Of a stretch of 13,984 nt of DNA, positions 6,339 through 13,944 are shown in pieces. The notes under the pieces are model-generated. The model was not told the origin of the DNA. It worked only from the letters and a program-made list of their open reading frames with translations, and did not search any database. This DNA comes from Alphaproteobacteria bacterium UBA6411. GTDB lineage: Bacteria > Pseudomonadota > Alphaproteobacteria > CAAGCB01 > CAG-977. The stretch is from positions 1 to 13,984 of the forward strand of contig DJPN01000004.1 in assembly GCA_002438565.1 (NCBI GenBank), written 5' to 3'. The first letter of the stretch is position 1. Each line of letters starts with the position of its first letter. The translations under genes and the position numbers were made by a program.

Positions 6339-7438
6339 TGCCTTTAATCCTTGCGGCAAGGGAAGCTTCCAAAAACAAATCGATGTCGCCGTCCAAAACG
6401 CCTTTGGTGTCCGACGTTTCAACCTCGGTGCGCAAATCCTTGACCATTTGATACGGCTGCAGAACATAGGAACGAATCTGATGCCCCCAGCCGATGTCGG
6501 CTTTGGCGTCTTCCTGACTTTGGATTTTTTCCTCTTTTTTCTTCAGTTCGATTTCGTACAAGCGCGCGCGCAGCATCGACCACGCCACATCTTTGTTTTG
6601 GAACTGCGACCGCTGAGTCTGGCACGACACGACGACGCCCGTCGGAATGTGCGTGATGCGCACGGCGGATTCCGTTTTGTTGACGTGCTGTCCGCCCGCG
6701 CCCGAAGAACGGTAGGTGTCGATTTTGCAGTCCGCGGGGTTGATGTCGATTTTGATGCTGTCGTCAATCACGGGGTACACCCACACCGAACTGAAGCTGG
6801 TGTGACGGCGCGCGTTCGCGTCGTACGGCGAAATGCGCACCAAGCGGTGCACGCCGCTTTCCGTTTTCAGCCAGCCGTAAGCGTTATGTCCCGAAATTTT
6901 GATAATCGAGGATTTGATGCCCGCTTCTTCGCCTTCGCTGGCTTCCAGATATTCGACCTTGAAGTCGTGTTTTTCCGCCCAGCGCATGTACATGCGCAAC
7001 AGCATTTCCGACCAGTCCTGCGCTTCCGTTCCGCCCGCGCCCGCGTGAATTTCCAAATAGGTGTCGTTGGAATCCGCTTCGCCCGACAAAAGCGCGTTCA
7101 GCGTCTGCTTTTGCGCCTGTTTCTGCAAATCGGCAAGCGACGCTTCGGCTTCGGCGACGATTTCGTCGTCACCTTCGGCTTCGCCCAGTTCAATCAAGTC
7201 TTCGGCGTCCTTGACGCCCTGTTCCAAATCACGGCAGCCCTTGACGGAATCTTCCAGATAAGTGCGCTCCGCCATCAGCTTTTGCGCCTGTTCGGGATTG
7301 TTCCACAAATTGGCATCCGCCGTCAGCGAATTGATTTCCTCCAACCGGTACAACGCGTTGTCCCAGTCAAAGATGCCTCCTCAGCAGTTCTAGCGACTGC
7401 TTGATGTCTTGGATGAGAGTAGCCGTTTCAGCTTTCAT
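6322..7438 (-). CDS. prfB: Peptide chain release factor 2 (programmed +1 frameshift)
   Basis: RF2 recognises UAA and UGA stop codons and triggers peptide release. The full product is 371 aa, encoded in two frames. Codons 1-23 run from ATG 7438 to CTT, followed by an in-frame TGA (7369-7367); a +1 shift skips one T and continues as DWDNALYRLEE to the TAA at 6324-6322. AAGGAG (7450-7445) lies 6 nt before the ATG. The catalytic GGQ is G248-G249-Q250 in GAGGQHVN. The stop-reading tripeptide, SPF in E. coli, is SPY here (203-205) in SPYDANARRHTSF. Calling the gene from the TTG at 7353 would wrongly drop the first 28 residues. It lies 15 nt after mrcA, the classical alphaproteobacterial linkage. 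Confidence 0.97.
7367..7381 (-). promoter_or_regulatory. prfB programmed +1 frameshift site
   Basis: On the minus strand the sequence is AGGAGG CAT CTT TGA C. An internal Shine-Dalgarno (7381-7376) sits 3 nt before the slippery CTT, followed by the in-frame TGA (7369-7367) and a C, which weakens termination. This matches the conserved prfB autoregulatory site, where low RF2 allows slippage and more RF2 is made. Both frames encode RF2-like protein on either side of the stop, which supports a functional site and not a sequencing error. Confidence 0.95.
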
Positions 7439-7453
7439 TAAGAACTCCTTTTG

Positions 7454-10030
7454 TTAGAATACACTGCCGATGTCGGGCATATTGTCGTCGATTTCTTCGG
7501 TCTGGCGCATGCGGTTATGCATTTGTTCCGTTTTATCCGCCGTGTCATCGTCGGTTTGCGCCGCTTCTTCGTCCGAACCGTCCAAATAGCCTTTGATTTT
7601 ACCCCGCCAGTCTTCGCCGATTTTAAAAGCCTCCAACACGACATCCCGATCTTTGGGTGAAGCGGGCTTGCCCGTTTTATGATTGACGCGCACAAAACGG
7701 ATGCCCGCAGGAACACGGAACGGAATACGCGGTTCGTCCTTTAGCGCCGTATCCACGAATTGTTTGAAAATCGGGGAAGCGACCGTCCCGCCCAAGTCAT
7801 GTTTGCCCAATGTGCGCGGATCGTCAAAGCCGACAAAAACAACCATGACAAGATCGGGCGTCACACCCACGAACCATGCGTCCAGCGAATTGTTCGACGT
7901 TCCCGTTTTCGCCGCAAACGTCCGTCCCAGACGGCGCAAATTCGACGCGCTGCCGCCGGGGGCGAGAACGCCCGTCATAATGTTGATGATTTGATACGCG
8001 CTGCGCGGGTCTTCGATTTGTTCGCGAATGTCGGGAATCTTCGGCGCGGGCTGTCCGTCCCACATCGCATCGCGGCAGTTGTCGCACGGCCGTGTGTCAG
8101 AATTATACACCGTCGCCCCCGTTCTGTCTTGAATACGGTCAATCAGCACGGGTTCGATTTTCTTGCCCCCGTTGACCAGCATGCCGTAAGCGGCAGCCAG
8201 CCGCAAAACCGTCGTTTCGCCCGATCCGATGGCAACGGACATCTGATTGGGCAAATCGTCCGAAATGCCGAATTTTTTGGCGTATTCGACCACTTTGTCA
8301 ATCCCGACGGCGCGCGCCAGACGAATCGTAATCAAGTTGCGGGATTTTTCGATTCCCATACGCAAAGTCGTCGGCCCGTAAAATCGCTTGGACACGTTTT
8401 TGGGCTTCCATTTACCCATGCCGTTTCCCTGTTCCATGACAAACGGCGCGTCCAAAACCAGCGTTGACGGCGTAAAATCCTCATCCAGAGCCGCCAGATA
8501 CACGAACGGCTTAAAGCTGGACCCCGGCTGGCGCTTCGCCTGCACGGCGCGGTTGAACTGCGACCGTTTGAACGAAAAACCGCCGACCATCGCCAAAACA
8601 CGCCCCGTGTGCGGGTCAAGAACGACCATCGCGCCTTCGACTTCGGGAATTTGGCGCAAAGTGTAAGTGTTTTCGGGATACGGCACGCGCTTTGCGCCGA
8701 ATTTGACGGGTTCAACCCAAACCACATCGCCCGTTTTCAAAACTTCGGACGGCGTGTTGATTTCGGGCCCCAGCGTCTGATCGGGCATGTTCTTTCGCGC
8801 CCATTTCAATTCCGCCAAAGGAATCGTCCCCGTCGTTTTGTCGGCCAGTCCGATTTCCGCGGCTTCGTCGGTAACGTTTGTTACAATCGCCGTTTTCCAT
8901 GTTTCCGGAACGTAAGACACGGCGGGAACGGCTTTCAAAGGTTCCAGCCATTTCGGATCCGGCTGAGGCGTTTCCTCCTCGAACAATTCGGCGTCTTCTT
9001 CCGTTTGCTCAACAGGTTCGACATCGGGAATCGCGTCCAAATCGATATGGGTAATCGGTGTGCGAAAACCGTGGCGGCGGTCGTAATTCAGCAGTCCTTG
9101 ACGCAAAGCGTCCGCCGCGTATTTCTGTTTTTCCGGGTCAAGCGTCGTTCTGACGGCCAAACCGCCTTTGTAAAGAATGTCTTCGCCGTATTTGGAAACC
9201 AAATCCCGACGGATTTCTTCGGCGAAATATTCGCCGTCCGTCGCCGTTTCGCCCTTTTCCCGCTTGGCAAGGGTAATCGGTTCGCGGGATGCTTCCACGG
9301 CCTGTTCTTCGGTGATATAGCCGTCCTCCGCCATGCGGGACAGCACCCAGTTGCGGCGCGCGACCGCTTCGTCATAACGTTTATCGGGATCGTAGTTGTT
9401 CGGCCCTTTGGGCAAAGCCGCCAGAAACGCGTCTTCGGCAATCGTCAGTTCGTCCAGCGATTTGTCAAAGTAATTCAGAGCCGCCGCCGCAACGCCGTAG
9501 GAATAATGCCCCAGATAAATCTGGTTCAAGTACAATTCCATAATGTATTCTTTGGTGAACGCGCGTTCAATGCGGATGGCCAGAATGGCTTCCTTGATTT
9601 TACGCTCGAAAGACGCTTCGTTCGTCAGCAAAAAGTTTTTGGCGACCTGCTGGGTAATGGTTGACGCGCCGATCATGCGCCGCCCGCGCCCGATGTTGCG
9701 GATGTTTTGAAACACCGCGCGGGTGATGCCCATGAAATCCACGCCGCCGTGCGTGAAAAACTTTTTGTCTTCGGCGGAAATGAACGCTTGAATCAATTTC
9801 GGCGGAATGGCTTCGTACGGAACGAACACGCGCTTTTCGGACGCGTATTCCGCCAGCAGCTTGCCGTCCGCGGCGTACAGGCGGCTGGTAATCGGCGGTT
9901 CGTAAGTCGCCAGCTGACGGTAGTCGTCAACACTTCGGCCGTAATGGGAAAAAATCAGCAGCAACGCGATAAGCCCCATAATCGCAATCAGCATGGCGTA
10001 GCTGAGCAAAGTTGAAAAAATCTTGGACAT
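7454..10030 (-). CDS. mrcA: Penicillin-binding protein 1A (glycosyltransferase/transpeptidase)
   Basis: An 858-aa bifunctional class A PBP that polymerises and cross-links peptidoglycan in the periplasm. One membrane helix spans about 7-28. The GT51 domain shows catalytic E87 in EDKKFF, GASTITQQ (from 121), RKIKEAILAIRIE, and the ELYLNQIYLG segment. An OB-like insertion (about 360-420) precedes the transpeptidase, as in PBP1A proteins. Transpeptidase motifs are S504-SFK (SxxK), S563-RN (SxN) and K708-TG. A CDNC motif (C649/C652) lies between SxN and KTG. The C-terminus is an acidic tail of about 50 residues. ATG 10030 has AAAGGG 9 nt upstream and lies 13 nt after the amiC stop. Placement between amiC and prfB is typical of Alphaproteobacteria. 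Confidence 0.96.
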   Translation of the reverse strand: MSKIFSTLLSYAMLIAIMGLIALLLIFSHYGRSVDDYRQLATYEPPITSRLYAADGKLLAEYASEKRVFVPYEAIPPKLIQAFISAEDKKFFTHGGVDFMGITRAVFQNIRNIGRGRRMIGASTITQQVAKNFLLTNEASFERKIKEAILAIRIERAFTKEYIMELYLNQIYLGHYSYGVAAAALNYFDKSLDELTIAEDAFLAALPKGPNNYDPDKRYDEAVARRNWVLSRMAEDGYITEEQAVEASREPITLAKREKGETATDGEYFAEEIRRDLVSKYGEDILYKGGLAVRTTLDPEKQKYAADALRQGLLNYDRRHGFRTPITHIDLDAIPDVEPVEQTEEDAELFEEETPQPDPKWLEPLKAVPAVSYVPETWKTAIVTNVTDEAAEIGLADKTTGTIPLAELKWARKNMPDQTLGPEINTPSEVLKTGDVVWVEPVKFGAKRVPYPENTYTLRQIPEVEGAMVVLDPHTGRVLAMVGGFSFKRSQFNRAVQAKRQPGSSFKPFVYLAALDEDFTPSTLVLDAPFVMEQGNGMGKWKPKNVSKRFYGPTTLRMGIEKSRNLITIRLARAVGIDKVVEYAKKFGISDDLPNQMSVAIGSGETTVLRLAAAYGMLVNGGKKIEPVLIDRIQDRTGATVYNSDTRPCDNCRDAMWDGQPAPKIPDIREQIEDPRSAYQIINIMTGVLAPGGSASNLRRLGRTFAAKTGTSNNSLDAWFVGVTPDLVMVVFVGFDDPRTLGKHDLGGTVASPIFKQFVDTALKDEPRIPFRVPAGIRFVRVNHKTGKPASPKDRDVVLEAFKIGEDWRGKIKGYLDGSDEEAAQTDDDTADKTEQMHNRMRQTEEIDDNMPDIGSVF

Positions 10031-10043
10031 GTCGCATTACCCT

Positions 10044-11243
10044 TTAATTGAAGTTCGCCTTGTGTTTTTCGGCAAAGTAGCCGTCAATCGCGCGAACGGC
10101 GGCTCTTGCCAGTTTTTCACGATACGGCGCCTGACGCAACAATCTTTCCTCTTCGGCATTGGAAAGGTAGCCCATTTCGATTAAAACGGACGGCACGTCG
10201 GGCGATTTCAGCACCGCAAATCCCGCAAAACGGTGGGAATTGGGCAGCACTTTGATTTCCTTGCGGATTTCACCCATCAGCTTTTCGGCGAAAAACGACG
10301 AACGGTTGTTGGTTTCGCGCCGCGCCAAATCAATCAGAATGTCTGTTACTTCCTGCGTTTCGTTTGATAAATCGATTCCCGCTATCAAGTCAACCTTGTT
10401 TTCTTTTTCCGCCAATTTTTCCGCCTCTTTGTCGGATGCCTTTTCAGACAAAGTATAGACGGACAAACCGCGGGTTTGCGGTTTTTTAATGCTGTCCGCG
10501 TGAATCGAAATGAACAAATCCGCGTTGACCGACCGCGCAAACCGCCGTCTGGCGTACAAAGCGATGAAAATATCGGTTTCGCGGGTCAGCTTCACGCGGT
10601 AGCGTCCCGTTTTTTCCAGCAAAGCGCGCAGCTGTTTGACCATGGCAAGCGTCAGATGCTTTTCATACACCCCCGAAACGCCGATGGCGCCGGGGTCTTT
10701 GCCGCCGTGTCCGGGGTCAAGCACGATAAGCGGTTTGACCTTGGGCTGTTCGTCGGATTTCTGCACGGGCTTTTGTTCCGAAACCGAATTGTCGTACCAT
10801 TCCGCGCTGACCTGTTTCAGCGGCTGGGCGCGCAACAGCTCCAAATCGACGACCAGCCGCCATTTGAATCCGCTTTGCGGGGCAAGAACAAACGACTTTT
10901 TAATCACGGCATCCCGCGCGGTTTCCAAAACGATGCGCGCCGCATTGCCGTTTTTGCCGAAACGCACGTTTTTCAAATAAGCCGGCAAAGCGCCGATGCT
11001 TTTTTCGGAAACGCCGTTCACCGTGCCGGGCAAATCAATGACGACGCGGGACGGGTTTTGCAGGGGGAAAATTTTAAAATCGGATTTTTCAGTCAAATCG
11101 ATAACGATGCGCGCCGCCGATTCGCCTTGACTGCCGAATCGGACGCCCGCCGTCTGCCCCGCTTGGCAAAACGGACAAAACCACAGGAAAACAAAGGCTC
11201 CCATGGTCAAAGCGCGCGTCAATTTCCGTATCCAAACAGTCAT
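10044..11243 (-). CDS. amiC: N-acetylmuramoyl-L-alanine amidase, AMIN + amidase_3 (AmiC type)
   Basis: A 399-aa periplasmic zinc amidase that cleaves the peptide stem from the glycan at the septum during cell separation. A signal peptide covers about 1-28 (ending FCQAG). An AMIN domain (about 30-140) directs it to septal peptidoglycan; no LysM is present. The amidase_3 domain starts near 170 with Zn ligands H179 (DPGHGG), E194 (YEKHLTL) and H248 (SIHAD), and catalytic E356 (LIEMGYLSN). Between H248 and E356 lies the long helical insertion with KEAEKLAEKENKVDLI that in AmiB/AmiC is autoinhibitory and relieved by EnvC/NlpD-type activators; no activator gene is in the window. ATG 11243 is chosen because the longer TTG start at 11285 precedes the candidate -10 box. 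The ribosome site is weak. Confidence 0.95.
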   Translation of the reverse strand: MTVWIRKLTRALTMGAFVFLWFCPFCQAGQTAGVRFGSQGESAARIVIDLTEKSDFKIFPLQNPSRVVIDLPGTVNGVSEKSIGALPAYLKNVRFGKNGNAARIVLETARDAVIKKSFVLAPQSGFKWRLVVDLELLRAQPLKQVSAEWYDNSVSEQKPVQKSDEQPKVKPLIVLDPGHGGKDPGAIGVSGVYEKHLTLAMVKQLRALLEKTGRYRVKLTRETDIFIALYARRRFARSVNADLFISIHADSIKKPQTRGLSVYTLSEKASDKEAEKLAEKENKVDLIAGIDLSNETQEVTDILIDLARRETNNRSSFFAEKLMGEIRKEIKVLPNSHRFAGFAVLKSPDVPSVLIEMGYLSNAEEERLLRQAPYREKLARAAVRAIDGYFAEKHKANFN

Positions 11244-11270
11244 ACCGATTCGTGTTTTTTCAAAAAATTT

Positions 11271-11299
11271 AGTATACCCTAACAAAATATGATTGTTCT
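11271..11299 (-). promoter_or_regulatory. Candidate amiC operon promoter
   Basis: On the minus strand TATACT (11276-11271) is a good -10 box, 5/6 to consensus, preceded at 17 nt by a poor -35, AGAACA (11299-11294). Transcription would start near 11264, giving a leader of about 20 nt before the amiC ATG at 11243. The -35 overlaps that proposed for rne on the other strand. Confidence 0.45.
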
Positions 11300-11321
11300 T
11301 TGGTTAAGAGATGGTTATTCT
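11293..11321 (+). promoter_or_regulatory. Candidate rne promoter
   Basis: TTGTTC (11293-11298) and TATTCT (11316-11321) are separated by 17 nt, matching the consensus at 3/6 and 4/6. Transcription would begin near 11328 and give a leader of about 258 nt before rne. A long leader is in keeping with rne genes elsewhere, but the boxes are mediocre and other starts within 11330-11480 are possible. Confidence 0.35.
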
Positions 11322-11419
11322 ATCCGCGCTGAAAGTCAATTTTTTTATTGCGCCTCCTGCGGCAACAGGGCTGCACGGCACGGCGGCAAAACGATAAAAG
11401 CAGCGTTTTAAACAGTTTT

Positions 11420-11433
11420 TTCGGGCAACCGAA
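11420..11433 (+). other. GNRA-type tetraloop hairpin in the rne leader
   Basis: A perfect 5-bp stem TTCGG/CCGAA closes the loop GCAA, a GNRA tetraloop that is exceptionally stable in RNA. It is preceded by a T-run (11416-11421), so the AU-rich flank would be single-stranded, a setting RNase E tends to cut. Function is inferred. Confidence 0.45.
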
Positions 11434-11468
11434 GCGCGTCGGAAGGGATTTTTTTAAAGTGCGTCAGT

Positions 11469-11488
11469 TTTCAAATCCGAATTTGAAA
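11469..11488 (+). repeat. 8-bp AT-rich inverted repeat in the rne leader
   Basis: TTTCAAAT (11469-11476) and ATTTGAAA (11481-11488) are perfect inverted copies around the loop CCGA. It could be an RNA hairpin in the leader or a binding site for a dimeric regulator on DNA; the sequence does not distinguish these. There is no following U-run, so it is not a terminator. Confidence 0.55.
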
Positions 11489-11540
11489 CAAACGATTGCC
11501 CCGCTTTTTGCGCTCGGTATGACCGGCTTGGCATCTATCA

Positions 11541-11567
11541 TGTCGGCGGGTATGCTTTACGCCGACA
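11541..11567 (+). other. GC-rich hairpin directly upstream of the rne ribosome site
   Basis: TGTCGGCG (11541-11548) pairs perfectly with CGCCGACA (11560-11567) around an 11-nt loop. The stem ends 3 nt before GGAG (11571-11574), the Shine-Dalgarno of rne. Being so close, it could affect ribosome entry or be the landmark for a ribosome-blocking protein. An additional CCGG/CCGG pairing (11523-11526 with 11569-11572) would cover the first two G residues of the GGAG, but is only 4 bp. Confidence 0.5.
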
Positions 11568-11585
11568 ACCGGAGAATCGAATTTA

Positions 11586-13808
11586 ATGACAAAAAAAATG
11601 CTAATAGACGCGACCCATGTCGAAGAAACGCGGGTCGTTATCGTTGATGGAACAAAGCTTGACGAACTGGATATCGAAACATCAACAAAAAAACAGCTGA
11701 AAGGCAACATTTATCTGGCGAAAGTCGCGCGCGTCGAACCGTCTTTGCAGGCCGCTTTTGTTGATTACGGCGGCAACCGCCACGGCTTTTTGGCGTTCAA
11801 CGAAATCCACCCCGACTATTACCAAATCCCCGTCGCCGACCGCGAAGCGCTGAAAGAAGCGCTGATGCAGGAAGACAAGGACGACGACCGCGACGATGAA
11901 CACGAATCGGCAGAAAGTGACGAATCCGACGAACGCACCGTTGAAACCGTCAGCGAAAACGAAGCCGACGAAGTCGCCGCCCGCCGCTTCAAACAAATCA
12001 AAAAATACAAGATTCAAGAGGTCATCCACCGCGGGCAGGTTTTGCTGGTGCAGGTGATTAAGGAAGAGCGCGGCAACAAAGGCGCGGCTTTGACGACGTA
12101 TCTGTCTTTGGCGGGACGTTATTGCGTTTTGATGCCGAACAACGCGCGCGGCGGCGGCGTGTCGCGCAAAATCACCAATGCGGCGGACAGAAAGCGGCTG
12201 AAAGGCATTGTCGCGAAACTGCCTTTGCCGACGGGCATGTCCGTCATCGTCCGCACGGCGGGCAAGGAACGCACCAGCTTGGAAATCAAGCGCGATTACG
12301 ATTACTTGATTAAAACGTGGGTGCAGATTCGCGACACGACCATGGAATCGTCCGCCCCCGCTTTGATTCACGAAGAGGGCAATCTGATTAAGCGCGCCCT
12401 GCGCGACATGTACACCCGAGACATCGAGGAAATCCTCATCGAAGGCGAAGCCGAATACAAAATGGCGCGCGACTTTATGAAAATGCTGACCCCCAGCCAC
12501 GCCAAAAAAGTCAAGCTGTACAAGGATGAAACAATCCCGCTGTTTTTCCGCTATCAAGTCGAATCTCAGCTGGAAGCTTTGCACAGCAACATCGTTCAGC
12601 TGAAATCGGGGGCGTATCTGGTCATGGACCAGACCGAAGCTTTGGTGGCGATTGACGTGAACTCCGGCCGCGCGACCAAAGAACGCAACATCGAGGAAAC
12701 CGCGCTGAAAACCAATCTGGAAGCCGCAGACGAAATCGCGCGCCAGCTGCGTTTGCGCGATATGGCGGGACTGGTCGTCATCGACTTTATCGATATGGAG
12801 GAAGCCCGCAACAACCACGCCATTGAACGCCGCATGAAAGAAGCGCTGAAACGCGATCGCGCGCGCGTTCAAATGGGACGCATCACGGGATTCGGACTGA
12901 TGGAGCTGTCGCGTCAGCGCCTGCATTCCAGCTTTATCGAAACCAGCTATTCGGTTTGCCCGCACTGCCGCGGCAAAGGGATGATTCGCTCGACCCAATC
13001 CGCATCGATTCACACGCTCCATGTGCTGGAGGAAGAAAGCATGAAGCTGCGTTTCAGCGAACTGCACATGACGGTTCCGCCCGAAACGGCTTTGTATGTT
13101 TTGAACTACAAGCGGCGTGATTTGAACGCGATTGAAACAATGTACAACGTCAAAATCTTCTTGGAAGCCGACGCGTCTTTGGTGTTCCCGACGGATTACC
13201 GCATGGAACGCGTCGTGCGCGAGGAAGACGTCGCCGCCGCCGTTGCGGAAACCGCCGACGAACAGCCCGCGGAACAAACGGAACAGGCCGAAAAATCGGA
13301 CAAAAAAGACCGGCGCGGACGCCGCGGACGCAACCGCCGCGAACGTCAGCCAGCCGTTGAAATGCCCGAACAGCCCGAAGATCCGCAGGATGACGCCATT
13401 ATCAAAGAAGACGTCATCGCCGAAGAAGACTATACGGGCGAGGATGTCATCAAAGCTGACGATATGTTTGAAGAGGGCTTGAAGCACGAGGAAAAGGAAG
13501 ACAACGCCGACAGTGAAAACAACAGCCGCCGCCGTCGCCGTTTCCCGCGCCGCGACCGCCGTTTCGGACGCAAGCACCGCTTTAACAACGACGAAAACCG
13601 CGAACAGGCGCAAAACGACAACGCCGAAGCGCCTCAGCCCGCGGAAGAAACGCACGAAGAAGCAGGCGAACAGCCGCAGGAACAAGGCGAGAGTGAAAAG
13701 CAGAACAGACCCCGCCGCCGCCGCTATCCGAACCGCCGCCGTCATCATCCGAAACAGGACGGTCAGCCGTCGGAACAGCAGGACAACGGCAACGACGCCG
13801 CGGAATGA
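11586..13808 (+). CDS. rne: Ribonuclease E/G family endoribonuclease (RNase E)
   Basis: A 740-aa endoribonuclease of mRNA decay and rRNA/tRNA maturation. The S1 RNA-binding domain (about 37-175) is split by an acidic insertion (about 97-132), typical of alphaproteobacterial RNase E. The catalytic aspartates are D357 (AIDVNSGRAT) and D400 (VVIDFIDM), 43 apart as in E. coli. The Zn-link CPHC (C458, C461) follows 58 residues after D400, again the E. coli spacing. The C-terminal region (about 540-740) is low-complexity: acidic, Gln-rich stretches alternate with three Arg-rich patches near 573-588, 648-666 and 708-723. It is shorter than the E. coli scaffold and no enolase- or PNPase-binding motif is evident. 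ATG 11586 has GGAG 11 nt upstream and gives the usual MTKKMLIDATH start. A strong terminator follows. Confidence 0.96.
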   Translation: MTKKMLIDATHVEETRVVIVDGTKLDELDIETSTKKQLKGNIYLAKVARVEPSLQAAFVDYGGNRHGFLAFNEIHPDYYQIPVADREALKEALMQEDKDDDRDDEHESAESDESDERTVETVSENEADEVAARRFKQIKKYKIQEVIHRGQVLLVQVIKEERGNKGAALTTYLSLAGRYCVLMPNNARGGGVSRKITNAADRKRLKGIVAKLPLPTGMSVIVRTAGKERTSLEIKRDYDYLIKTWVQIRDTTMESSAPALIHEEGNLIKRALRDMYTRDIEEILIEGEAEYKMARDFMKMLTPSHAKKVKLYKDETIPLFFRYQVESQLEALHSNIVQLKSGAYLVMDQTEALVAIDVNSGRATKERNIEETALKTNLEAADEIARQLRLRDMAGLVVIDFIDMEEARNNHAIERRMKEALKRDRARVQMGRITGFGLMELSRQRLHSSFIETSYSVCPHCRGKGMIRSTQSASIHTLHVLEEESMKLRFSELHMTVPPETALYVLNYKRRDLNAIETMYNVKIFLEADASLVFPTDYRMERVVREEDVAAAVAETADEQPAEQTEQAEKSDKKDRRGRRGRNRRERQPAVEMPEQPEDPQDDAIIKEDVIAEEDYTGEDVIKADDMFEEGLKHEEKEDNADSENNSRRRRRFPRRDRRFGRKHRFNNDENREQAQNDNAEAPQPAEETHEEAGEQPQEQGESEKQNRPRRRRYPNRRRHHPKQDGQPSEQQDNGNDAAE

Positions 13809-13831
13809 CATAAAGTTCTGTTGATTTTACG

Positions 13832-13860
13832 AAAAAGCCCGCAGTTTTGCGGGCTTTTTT
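13832..13860 (+). terminator. Intrinsic terminator after rne
   Basis: AAAAAGCCCGC (13832-13842) pairs with GCGGGC (13849-13854) and TTTTTT (13855-13860) around the loop AGTTTT. The stem begins 23 nt after the rne stop. The A-run on the left means it may also work on the minus strand. Confidence 0.93.
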
Positions 13861-13871
13861 CATTTTTCCCC

Positions 13872-13900
13872 TTTATCCCTTTCTTATTTTTTGCTATATT
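13872..13900 (+). promoter_or_regulatory. Possible promoter of the gene starting at 13945
   Basis: TATATT (13895-13900) is a fair -10 box, with a weak TTTATC (13872-13877) 17 nt upstream. Position between the rne terminator and a new start codon makes a promoter likely somewhere in 13861-13930, but the exact boxes are uncertain. Confidence 0.35.
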
Positions 13901-13944
13901 AAAGCTGTTATAGAATGTACTTGTTTTCCGCAGGGAGAATTCCT

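Larger units (their letters stand above)
11328..11585 (+). promoter_or_regulatory. Long structured 5' leader of rne
   Basis: No convincing gene lies between the divergent promoters and rne. The plus strand of this segment can form at least three simple hairpins: TTCGG-GCAA-CCGAA (11420-11433), TTTCAAAT-CCGA-ATTTGAAA (11469-11488) and TGTCGGCG/CGCCGACA (11541-11567). The last ends 3 nt before the Shine-Dalgarno GGAG (11571-11574). In E. coli, the rne leader lets RNase E limit its own mRNA; by analogy this leader may do the same. No sequence similarity to the E. coli element was checked. A small open frame crossing the segment lacks a ribosome site and is not called. Confidence 0.5.

Noticed and set aside
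6339..6467. N-terminal 43-residue extension of the lipoprotein
   Set aside because: It lies entirely within prfB codons, lacks a signal, and would hide the clear lipobox signal peptide starting at ATG 6338.
6322..7353. prfB as a 343-aa gene starting at TTG 7353
   Set aside because: No ribosome site precedes the TTG, and the frameshift site upstream gives the full-length RF2.
11348..11647. Small open frame in the rne leader (TTG start, or ATG 11519 giving 42 aa with a short hydrophobic stretch)
   Set aside because: There is no Shine-Dalgarno before either start, it overlaps the rne start out of frame by 62 nt, and the sequence is better explained as structured leader. A regulatory leader peptide cannot be fully excluded.
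13310..13770. Possible DNA repeats in the rne tail (CGCCGC-type runs)
   Set aside because: These arise from Arg codons in the three basic patches and do not form regular repeat units.
11682..13811. A 709-aa open frame antisense to rne
   Set aside because: Composition is Phe/Val/Arg-rich mirror of the acidic and Arg-rich rne codons. The sense strand has full catalytic and Zn-link motifs.
13513..13824. Low-complexity Thr/Ala/Arg/Lys-rich frame at the end of rne
   Set aside because: It is the +1 shadow of the Arg-rich rne tail, with no ribosome site; the tail repeats also explain its composition.
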